Made by a program: the position numbers and the translations under genes. Shown here in pieces: positions 1-6,174 of a stretch of DNA of 64,000 nt. Positions within the stretch are counted from its first letter, which is position 1. The number at the start of each line of letters is the position of its first letter. The notes under the pieces are model-generated. The model did no database searches. It was not told the DNA's origin and saw only the letters and a list, made by a program, of their open reading frames with translations. The stretch comes from Mesostigma viride (lineage: Eukaryota > Streptophyta > Mesostigmatophyceae > Mesostigmatales > Mesostigmataceae): the NCBI GenBank assembly GCA_009746045.1, contig RPFO01000154.1, positions 8,456,693 through 8,520,692 of the forward strand, given 5' to 3'.

Positions 1-108
1 CTCCTGTGCGACGACCTGCGCAACCGCATCCTCGACACCAACCAGGTCTACACCAAGACGCACGTCTACCACGACATGCTCATCGACCCCGTGAACAAGG
101 CCGAGTAG
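1..108 (+). CDS. C-terminal fragment of an unidentified protein
   Basis: The reading frame is open from the first base to TAG at 106-108 and encodes 35 residues ending in DPVNKAE. Codon use is GC-rich at third positions, as in the genuine genes of this window. The rest of the gene lies upstream of the window, so the product cannot be named. The fragment is followed by the repeat-rich accessory patch, so the end of this gene marks a border between core-like and accessory DNA. Confidence 0.6.
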   Translation, partial: LLCDDLRNRILDTNQVYTKTHVYHDMLIDPVNKAE

Positions 109-137
109 ACGACGTTACTGAACGTACATGCCTAGTG

Positions 138-330
138 AGGTGTGTACGGTTTTAGCCGCCGAGATGGACGGCCGGACGGACGTCGTACGCACTGAAGACG
201 TTCCGTACGCGATAGAAGCCAATCAGAATACTTCCATCGCGTACGGATTGGGGTGCCTAAAAAGGGTCGGGGTCTTGGACCCGGCATACTCTTTCCGACC
301 AAATATGCAAGGAAATTCCGGTACAGAGCC
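138..330 (-). repeat. dispersed ~200-bp repeat, copy A (inverted)
   Basis: Read on the minus strand this segment matches copies B and C nearly base for base over blocks such as GACCCCGACCCTTTTTAGGC, CCGTACGCGAT and CGTACGACGTCCGT. It contains several copies of the short word GTACGCGAT or its complement. Copies A and B face each other across an AT-rich spacer and form a large inverted repeat. The weak open frames through it are different in each copy, so it is unlikely to be coding. Confidence 0.8.
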
Positions 331-429
331 GGCAACTATAAACCTAGGTTTCCCGTGGGTATTTGTATTTATTATTTATAATCATCATAAATTAATAATA
401 TATACACCCGTGTCCAGGTCATGGGTTCT

Positions 430-525
430 CTTATTGAAATTTTATGACCATAAAATTGGATCATTATAAAGAACCAATAAGAACATTGGTTTTCTTATTT
501 AAATTTTATGATCATAAAATTGTAT
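430..525. repeat. AT-rich palindrome cluster
   Basis: AATTTTATGATCATAAAATT at 502-521 is a perfect 20-base palindrome. A second copy with one central mismatch lies at about 438-457, and the spacer holds another inverted pair (GAACCAAT / ATTGGTTTTC). The cluster sits between the inverted repeats A and B and is far more AT-rich than the surrounding genome. It could be a protein-binding site, a hairpin or a transcription end; no gene is visible between 331 and 604. Confidence 0.7.
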
Positions 526-604
526 AATTAGAGATAGGAAATACACCGCCTACCCATGCAACCACCACACCCTCTGTACATGGATGTGTAGGTGGAATAT
601 TGAG

Positions 605-828
605 TATTTATAATAATCCTAATGTTGTAATTACAATACAGAGGCCTGGAATTGCCGTGAGTATTTAGTCGGCAAGGGTATGCCGGGTCCAAGACCCCGA
701 CCCTTTTTAGGCACCCCAAACCGTACGCGATGGAACTAATCCCATTGGCTCCTATCGCGTACGGAACGTCTTTATCGCGTACGACGTCCGTACACCCGTC
801 CATGTCGGCGGCTAAATCCGTACGCGAT
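605..828 (+). repeat. dispersed ~200-bp repeat, copy B
   Basis: Matches copy C in direct orientation and copy A in inverted orientation. Shared landmarks in order are GAGGCCTGGAATT, GGTATG.CGGGTCC.AGACCCC, GGCACCC, CCGTACGCGAT, CGTACGGAACGTC and CGTACGACGTCCGTA. Its end abuts the stop codon of the minus-strand KilA-N gene (831), so the gene lies between copies B and C. Confidence 0.85.
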
Positions 829-830
829 AG

Positions 831-1328
831 TTACGAGGCAGGTGGCGCGGCGTCCGAGAACCGGAGTTCGTCGATCATGCGGATGTCCCCGTTGATCAGG
901 TGCAGAGGCCAGTCGTACAGGTGGACCAGAAGCCGCGGGTCGAGCCAGTGGCAGAAAGAGAGCAGAGCGCGAGGATGCAGCCAAGTCCCGCGCATCTCGC
1001 CCGCCGTGTTCACGCGCATCACGGTCACCACGTCCTTCCCCGCAGAAGGGATGACCCCGTAGCGGTAGTAGTCCCTTCGTATTTCGTCGAACACGCGGCA
1101 CGCGTCCGGCGTGCGGATCCAGTACTCCGGATCCGGGGCGTCGTGCGTGCCCGTCACCGCCTCGATCAGCGACTGCACGTGGACGAACCCCGTGAAGTTG
1201 CCGGACGATAAAACCTTGACGCATTTGTCGGCGCGGATCCAATCGTGTTCGCGCGTTTCGTTCACGCGGAGGTAGGCGATTCCGTCCTTCTCCTTATCGA
1301 ATCGGAGAATCGTATAGGCGCTCGACAT
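831..1328 (-). CDS. KilA-N domain protein (165 aa)
   Basis: The protein has the C-terminal half of a KilA-N domain: FVHVQSLIEAVTG early, then the block WLHPRALLSFCHWLDPRL followed by a hydrophobic helix and LINGDI, which corresponds to the family's W-x-P-L-A...W-SP-F...V..W...L.G signature. KilA-N proteins are DNA-binding proteins of phages and large eukaryotic DNA viruses, often regulatory and often in multigene families (established for the family). It resembles the C-terminal half of the domain in the second KilA-N gene at 2962-4203. It is flanked by direct repeats B and C and has its own TATA box, so it may be a mobile or recombining cassette (inference). Confidence 0.75.
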   Translation of the reverse strand: MSSAYTILRFDKEKDGIAYLRVNETREHDWIRADKCVKVLSSGNFTGFVHVQSLIEAVTGTHDAPDPEYWIRTPDACRVFDEIRRDYYRYGVIPSAGKDVVTVMRVNTAGEMRGTWLHPRALLSFCHWLDPRLLVHLYDWPLHLINGDIRMIDELRFSDAAPPAS

Positions 1329-1389
1329 GGTGCGTGTAGAGAAGCCAGGCTTTCCAAGTGAGAATGGGCTTTCGGAAGGAGCCGAGGCT

Positions 1390-1396
1390 CTTTATA
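1390..1396 (-). promoter_or_regulatory. TATA box of the first KilA-N gene
   Basis: Minus-strand TATAAAG, 62 bases upstream of the ATG at 1328. The same heptamer lies upstream of several other genes in this window. Confidence 0.55.
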
Positions 1397-1404
1397 CCCT
1401 GGGT

Positions 1405-1655
1405 GATGTATTAGGAATTTCCATGTATTATTAATATTACGAATGTTGTAAGTTCATTACGGAGGCCTGGAATTTCCGTGCGTATTTGGTCGGAAAGGGT
1501 ATGTCGGGTCCGAGACCCCGACCCTTTTAAGGCACCCAAAACCGTACGCGATCTAACTACCGCGATTGGTTCCTAACGCCTACGGAACGTCGGTAGTGCG
1601 TACGACGTCCGTATACCCGTCCATCATGGCGCCTCGATCCGTACGCGATATTCCG
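1405..1655 (+). repeat. dispersed ~200-bp repeat, copy C
   Basis: Same order of conserved blocks as copy B, with scattered substitutions, so the copies are related but not recent. It lies just upstream (on the minus strand) of the KilA-N promoter. Together B and C bracket the KilA-N gene as direct repeats. Confidence 0.85.
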
Positions 1656-1834
1656 TCAAGCGAGAGCGGCTACCGTCGTCGTCTCCCCCGCCTGGATGCG
1701 GTTGGCGGCGCGCCCCTCGGGGTCTCTCGCTGTCTGGCACCGGGGAATTTCCAGAGATAGCAGTTACGACTTCCTCATGGGTCGAACTGAGGCGCTTCCA
1801 ATAAGCGGGAGGGTTCACCATCCCAATCGCCGAC

Positions 1835-2029
1835 ATGCAATCGGCGACGCTCCCGTTGGGTTCGGGTGGGCAGACCGGAGAGAGTTTCGAGGCCCGAAGC
1901 GCGCGACGGAACGAGGAGGCCATGGAGGCCTCGGCGCGGGCGGCCCGGATGGCCCAGGAGATGGGCTTGCCGCCCCCGCCAGAGGCGGAGGACGCGTGGC
2001 GGGACTTTTACGGGGACGACGCCTACTGA
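1835..2029 (+). CDS. small acidic protein (64 aa), unknown
   Basis: Starts MQSATLPLGSGG and ends with an acidic, aromatic tail EDAWRDFYGDDAY. A long alanine- and glutamate-rich helix (EEAMEASARAARMAQEM) is followed by a proline run. Third codon positions are strongly GC-rich as in real genes here. A competing minus-strand frame at 1624-1923 has poorer, arginine- and proline-rich composition. No family is recognised. Confidence 0.45.
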   Translation: MQSATLPLGSGGQTGESFEARSARRNEEAMEASARAARMAQEMGLPPPPEAEDAWRDFYGDDAY

Positions 2030-2083
2030 TGAGCGTGTAGGGAGTCTAGCGTTTCTTCGAGCGCACACACGAACTGCCGCACC

Positions 2084-2662
2084 CTAATCCACGTCGTTCA
2101 CGTACGCACCCCGTGGATCAACCGCGTACATGGCTCTCATCTGGGGGTCCATGGCGGATATGGACTTCCCTTGTCGCCTTAGCGCTAACATGCGATTTAA
2201 ACCACTGTTGTGTTTATATCGGGACTCTCTAGCATTCTGCCAGGCTTTGTTTGCTGGTCGGAGATGTTCGAATTCCAATTTCACTTGCTCGTCGGGGGGT
2301 AAGGTGTCCTTGAGCGCGCGCAAAACATCTATATGGTCGGTGGCGGACTGGAGGTCGTTTTGGAGTACGGGCGCCTGATCCGCGTAGTTATCCAGGGCGG
2401 CGTCGGTGGCGCTCGCCAACATGCGCTTGCTCGTCATACCTAGCCGGGCCGTTTCTGCCGGTGTAAGCCTGCTCACGAGAGACTTCATCGCGTCAGGGGG
2501 GAGGCTCTCTAACTCGTTGACCTCGCCCGCGCGAGCCCTGTGCTTGCGTCTCGGCGCCTTACGCTGCGACGCGGCGTGGCACGCGCAAGATCTATTTCCC
2601 TTCTGTGCCGTATTGCGACACCTGGTTCCCTTCAACGTCTTCCTGCTGCACTGTCTCGCCAT
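2084..2662 (-). CDS. F-box protein with N-terminal zinc-binding motif (192 aa)
   Basis: The N-terminus has a compact Cys/His cluster (C5, C15, C26, C28, H29) in a basic context, a small zinc-binding module common in giant viruses. Residues about 51-85 (LESLPPDAMKSLVSRL, then TPAETARLGMTSKRM) match an F-box, the Skp1-binding motif of SCF ubiquitin ligases. The rest is charged and helical with no recognised substrate-binding repeats. By family knowledge it could recruit host or viral targets to the host SCF complex. The zinc module resembles that at 29469-30185. It is divergent from the KilA-N gene at 2962. Confidence 0.6.
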   Translation of the reverse strand: MARQCSRKTLKGTRCRNTAQKGNRSCACHAASQRKAPRRKHRARAGEVNELESLPPDAMKSLVSRLTPAETARLGMTSKRMLASATDAALDNYADQAPVLQNDLQSATDHIDVLRALKDTLPPDEQVKLEFEHLRPANKAWQNARESRYKHNSGLNRMLALRRQGKSISAMDPQMRAMYAVDPRGAYVNDVD

Positions 2663-2794
2663 CCCGGTCTGTGGTTCTTATAATCAGTTTAATATTTTAT
2701 TTCGCGATACGTTTTGGATTCCATTTTTCAGTTTTCACTAGACAGACACGTGGCGTATATCAGAGGTCGTCTGGATTCCCAGAGGATGTCCGGG

Positions 2795-2820
2795 CTCGTT
2801 ATAAAGTCCGCCCCTTCTTT
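2795..2820 (+). promoter_or_regulatory. TATA-containing promoter of the second KilA-N gene
   Basis: CTCGTTATAAAGTCCGCC followed by CCTTCTTT. The same composite (CGTTATAAAG, then GCC and a CTTCTTT pyrimidine stretch) lies at 4221-4246 in front of the next gene, so the two genes probably share regulation. The ATG at 2962 is about 155 bases downstream, giving a long leader. Confidence 0.55.
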
Positions 2821-2961
2821 CGAGCACTTGTAGCAAGACAGTCTCATCTGCCGCCGATCCTCTGCGTGCATAGACGATTGAAACGGAGACTAAATATATT
2901 CCGTGAGTCGTCTCCGCTCCACCGATCGTTTCGATTGACCCAAGACGAAACGATTGCAACC

Positions 2962-4203
2962 ATGACGACTTTGACGCCCTTCTCTCACCCTTTGTTCTCG
3001 CTATCGGGAGAGAACGAGAAGGCGTGGATTTTTACTCTGAAGCAGACAACGTTTTTCCAGGTCGACTCCTCGAAGGAGATCAAGGTGCGAAAAACGGACC
3101 TGAAAATTCAAGGTCTGGACTTGACAATCGCAGCGTCAAACGGAAAGAAGCGATTCGACAATTGGTACCGACTCGACGCGACCAAAGCGTCCATCCAAGC
3201 CTTCGAGCGTGCGAAAATATCATCTGTTAACCCTCAAAGGGGTGACCTCACATCTGAGGTGACCCCTAAATCCTACGTTGAGCACGCGAAGTCTCGGCCG
3301 GGTGAGGAGCATCAAAGGGGTGACCTCACATCTGAGGTGACCTATTCGTCCTACGTTGATACCGTGAAGAACGGCCCGAATGACGAGCGCGGCATCTGGA
3401 TCCATCCCGAGCTCGTGGTCCCTCTGGCCATGTGGATCAGCCCCGACTTCTTTGCGCTGGCGTCTAGCTGGGTCCAGCGGATCCTGGCCGGAGACCTCAC
3501 CGTAATCCAGGTCGTGAGGGACGCACACGACGCAATCCACGGGACGACCACCGCCGTCCTTCTCAACACCGAGTTGAAGGACGGACGCAAGAGGCCGGAC
3601 TACGTCGCTCCCGTCCGCGCTGCGCCACCGTCGATGCGCATCGCGTCAAAGGATCTCCAGCACAAGATCGCCGACCTGGTGTCCAGCACGGTCTGCAAGG
3701 ACCGAGTGCGGCAGACGATGGTCACGGTGGCGGAAAAGGGCTGCAAGGCGTCGACGGGGGTCGACACTGCCACGTTGAAGACTATTAACGGTGGGTACAA
3801 GGGGAGTGCCAGGGACCTCATGTGCGAGGACCAGCTCGCCGTGGACGAGTTCTACAAGCGCCAGGTGATTGTGCGCGCGAAAAAGCAGGGGAAAGACGCG
3901 GACTTTGCCACGATCTGTGCCGAAGTACAGGCACAACTCTCCCCCTTCACAACGCCCGCGACGGGCCCGACACCGCTCGATATCGTCAAGAAGAACAAGG
4001 AGGAAATGAGGAACGATCTGACGCTGACCCGCCCTCTGAACGTTGAGAGGTTCGCGTCTACGGGGCGGAAGAAGATCAAGATGGACACGCCTGCAAAAAC
4101 CCCTGATGCGGTTCCGGTTCCCGTCGCAAAGCCGAAAGTGGTGCCCACCGGTGGTCTCTGGAAGTTTTTCAAGAGCACGGGCAGCAAGTCTGGATCCGAC
4201 TAG
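2962..4203 (+). CDS. KilA-N domain protein with internal 26-aa repeats (413 aa)
   Basis: ATG at 2962 is chosen because upstream codons lie in the promoter and leader. Residues about 60-90 (LDLTIAASNGKKRFDNWYRL) and about 148-185 (WIHPELVVPLAMWISPDFFA, ending RILAGDLTV) form the two halves of a KilA-N domain. Between them sits an insertion made of two tandem 26-residue units starting QRGDLTSEVT. The C-terminal half is basic and helical, with a possible DNA-binding role, and ends in a lysine- and proline-rich tail. Probably a sequence-specific DNA-binding regulator by family; targets unknown. Confidence 0.8.
   Translation: MTTLTPFSHPLFSLSGENEKAWIFTLKQTTFFQVDSSKEIKVRKTDLKIQGLDLTIAASNGKKRFDNWYRLDATKASIQAFERAKISSVNPQRGDLTSEVTPKSYVEHAKSRPGEEHQRGDLTSEVTYSSYVDTVKNGPNDERGIWIHPELVVPLAMWISPDFFALASSWVQRILAGDLTVIQVVRDAHDAIHGTTTAVLLNTELKDGRKRPDYVAPVRAAPPSMRIASKDLQHKIADLVSSTVCKDRVRQTMVTVAEKGCKASTGVDTATLKTINGGYKGSARDLMCEDQLAVDEFYKRQVIVRAKKQGKDADFATICAEVQAQLSPFTTPATGPTPLDIVKKNKEEMRNDLTLTRPLNVERFASTGRKKIKMDTPAKTPDAVPVPVAKPKVVPTGGLWKFFKSTGSKSGSD
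3235..3390 (+). repeat. tandem 78-bp coding repeat inside the KilA-N gene
   Basis: Two direct copies, 3235-3312 and 3313-3390, each opening with CAAAGGGGTGACCTCACATC and encoding 26 residues. The first 30 bases are identical; the rest has drifted. Each copy contains the near-palindrome GGTGACCTCA..TGAGGTGACC. Confidence 0.9.
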
Positions 4204-4220
4204 CGTATACGTCGGGTAGC

Positions 4221-4246
4221 GCGTTATAAAGCCTGCCTCTTCTTTC
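4221..4246 (+). promoter_or_regulatory. TATA-containing promoter of the 210-aa gene
   Basis: GCGTTATAAAGCCTGCC followed by a pyrimidine run TCTTCTTTC. It closely resembles the promoter at 2795-2820. The ATG at 4304 lies about 75 bases downstream and is preceded by TTGAATCG at 4291-4298, a word also found near the SSB and primase starts. Confidence 0.55.
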
Positions 4247-4303
4247 TTCCCTCCTACCAAGACTCCCGTGTCTACACCAATCCCCGCCGTTTGAATCGTT
4301 GCG

Positions 4304-4936
4304 ATGGACCAGCCACTCCGCGGCCTTCTCCAGCGAGCGCTCGAGATGAGCGACGAAGAACGAGACGCGTTCTGCGATCCGATACGACTCACGCCCGAGG
4401 GCGATCTGTGCATCATCGACACGATCGTCCAAAGCAACTTCCGCAATCCGGACGGCAGTCTCATGCCGGACGCGCGAAAACAAGCCCTCCGAGCGTACTC
4501 GCGATTGAAACGGATGTACTCCGAGGACTGCGAAAGACACAAAGTGTACCTATTTCCGGGCGAAAAGAAGCCGCTTCCCGTGACGGATCGGCCGGGCTTC
4601 CTGATGCTGTTCATGATCCTCGGCGGGACCGTGGCGGCCAAAATAAGGGACTCGATCCACTCGACCGTCGAACGGCTCCGGGACGGCGACACGAGCGTCC
4701 TGAGCGAGATGCGGAACCAAGCCCAGGAGCAGTACGACGCGGCGGTCACGGGCCGGCTGCGGAAAATGCGGCGAAAGTTCGACGCCGAAGACATGAACAT
4801 GAAACCCACGGGTGCCGACGTGGACGCGGCCTTTTCCTCGCTATTCGAAAAAGAGGACTTGACATGCGAGCCGTTCTCGGACGGCGTAAGCGCGTGCGTA
4901 GGTGTGAGTGTGGGTTCAAAACGGAAATGCGAATGA
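4304..4936 (+). CDS. hypothetical protein (210 aa)
   Basis: Starts MDQPLRGLLQRAL. The protein is charged and mostly helical, with one hydrophobic segment near the middle (PGFLMLFMILGGTVAAKI), which may be a buried helix or membrane contact. No recognised domain. Its promoter is nearly identical to that of the preceding KilA-N gene, so the two may be expressed together. It ends convergent with the dioxygenase-like gene. Confidence 0.7.
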   Translation: MDQPLRGLLQRALEMSDEERDAFCDPIRLTPEGDLCIIDTIVQSNFRNPDGSLMPDARKQALRAYSRLKRMYSEDCERHKVYLFPGEKKPLPVTDRPGFLMLFMILGGTVAAKIRDSIHSTVERLRDGDTSVLSEMRNQAQEQYDAAVTGRLRKMRRKFDAEDMNMKPTGADVDAAFSSLFEKEDLTCEPFSDGVSACVGVSVGSKRKCE

Positions 4937-4959
4937 TTGCGGGCTTTATTAATAATTGG

Positions 4960-4966
4960 AATAAAG
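4960..4966 (+). terminator. AATAAAG polyadenylation-type signal
   Basis: AATAAAG lies 24 bases after the stop of the 210-aa gene, in the short AT-rich gap between two convergent genes. This is consistent with eukaryotic-type mRNA 3' ends; not proven. Confidence 0.4.
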
Positions 4967-4983
4967 AATGTGAATCCCTCTAT

Positions 4984-5850
4984 TCACTTGTTCTGCCTGG
5001 TGGTCCTTCCTCCGCGTACTAGAAACGTTTCGTCGTAGCTGATCGACTCGTCGTCCTGCACGTGTATGGCGCTGAAAAACAGACGCGCGTTCGAATGCTT
5101 AGGGTAGGCCGCCCCGGCGTGGACGAGGTTCCCGTGCCACACGAGCATGTCGCCGGCGCGCAAAGTCACTTCGGTAGGGTAGGCGACGTCGCGCAGGTCG
5201 ACGTCCGTCTCGTCGATCGGAAATTGCGTGCGTCTCGAGCGGTAGGCGACGAACCGCGTCCGGTCCTCGAGGGCGAGCATGCACGACACGGGGAATCGCT
5301 CCTTCCACCTCTGCGGTTCCGGCCGGAAATCCCTGTGGGGCGCCTGGCGCGCGCAACCGGGGTCCGAGTACAACAACGTGACGTCGATGCAGCGGTAGTC
5401 TTCGGAGATGTTCGACCAGACGAGGCGCACGCACAGTTTCCAGGTGTCGAGTTCTTCCTGGTCGTGGGGCAGAACCAGGCGGTACTGGAACCTGTGTCTG
5501 TCTCCGGCGTTGGAGGTCCCGTCGGGGTTGCTGGTCTGGAAAATGTTGACGCGCTCGAACCGTTTTTCCGTGGCGAGTTTCCGCAACCGCACGATCTCGG
5601 ACGAGGGCACGGCCATGCGCAGGACCGAGTACCCGTTTTCGAGTATCCCGGCGAGCATGGCCTTTCTCTGCGCGTCGGTCTCTTCGTTCATGCGCGAGAA
5701 CACGAACGAGGAGGGCAGCGATCCGATGGGGCACTTTTCGACCCGCGTGCGCTTACGGGCGTGGTTGGCGAAGAGCCAGCCGTCGTACTCGAGGCCCCCG
5801 AGGAAGTCCGGCACGGACTCCTCGGAACTGCTGAGGGAGAGGACCGACAT
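4984..5850 (-). CDS. 2-oxoglutarate/Fe(II) dioxygenase-like protein (288 aa)
   Basis: The central and C-terminal part has the layout of a double-stranded beta-helix dioxygenase: PHRDF supplies the H-x-D iron ligands, and GDMLVWHGNLVHAGAAYPKH supplies a distal His, followed by NARLFFSA with the Arg expected to bind 2-oxoglutarate. The N-terminal 60 residues are acidic and serine-rich with a basic patch (ARKRTRVEK). Such enzymes hydroxylate proteins, nucleic acids or small molecules; the substrate here is unknown. Phytanoyl-CoA dioxygenase-like members look closest by motif spacing. Start MSVLSLSSS is the first ATG. Confidence 0.65.
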   Translation of the reverse strand: MSVLSLSSSEESVPDFLGGLEYDGWLFANHARKRTRVEKCPIGSLPSSFVFSRMNEETDAQRKAMLAGILENGYSVLRMAVPSSEIVRLRKLATEKRFERVNIFQTSNPDGTSNAGDRHRFQYRLVLPHDQEELDTWKLCVRLVWSNISEDYRCIDVTLLYSDPGCARQAPHRDFRPEPQRWKERFPVSCMLALEDRTRFVAYRSRRTQFPIDETDVDLRDVAYPTEVTLRAGDMLVWHGNLVHAGAAYPKHSNARLFFSAIHVQDDESISYDETFLVRGGRTTRQNK

Positions 5851-5958
5851 GATCCGTCTGGTGAATGGGGCTACAATCGGATGTAGTCGACAAAAAGAAG
5901 GGGCGGCGGTAAGCGTGCCGCTATTTTTTTTTTGTTGTCTACATTGTACTCGTGTGCG

Positions 5959-6174
5959 ATGGATTTTCGCACATTTGCGTCTGGAGCCTTAGGGACCGCT
6001 TCCGCCCTGGCAATCGTTGGTGGGTTCATCATGTGGGGAGACATGCGTCTAAGGGACAAGGACAATAAAAAGCAGTACATCGGCATCGCGGTCGTCGGCA
6101 TGGGGGTGGTAGGGTTGGTGATGTTGGGCTTCATCCCCGTGCGTATTCCGCGCCCTGCGCAATACATAGCCTAA
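5959..6174 (+). CDS. small two-span membrane protein (71 aa)
   Basis: Starts MDFRTFASGALG. Two hydrophobic segments (about residues 8-25 and 41-59, IGIAVVGMGVVGLVMLGFI) are separated by a charged loop RLRDKDNKKQ. Typical of small virion membrane proteins of large DNA viruses. The stop overlaps the stop of the converging OTU gene. A possible upstream start at 5932 is less likely. Confidence 0.6.
   Translation: MDFRTFASGALGTASALAIVGGFIMWGDMRLRDKDNKKQYIGIAVVGMGVVGLVMLGFIPVRIPRPAQYIA

Noticed and set aside
430-525. CRISPR-like array
   Set aside because: Two or three palindromes without regular unique spacers; no cas genes anywhere in the window.
1624-1923. 99-aa minus-strand frame
   Set aside because: Its tail lies in repeat copy C and is Arg/Gly/Asp low complexity; the plus-strand 1835-2029 frame has better composition.
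3646-4809. 387-aa minus-strand open frame
   Set aside because: Spans two plus-strand genes and the promoter between them; no domain or coding-like composition.
5062-5886. 274-aa plus-strand frame over the dioxygenase-like gene
   Set aside because: The minus strand carries the recognisable H-x-D...H...R motifs; the plus frame is its shadow.
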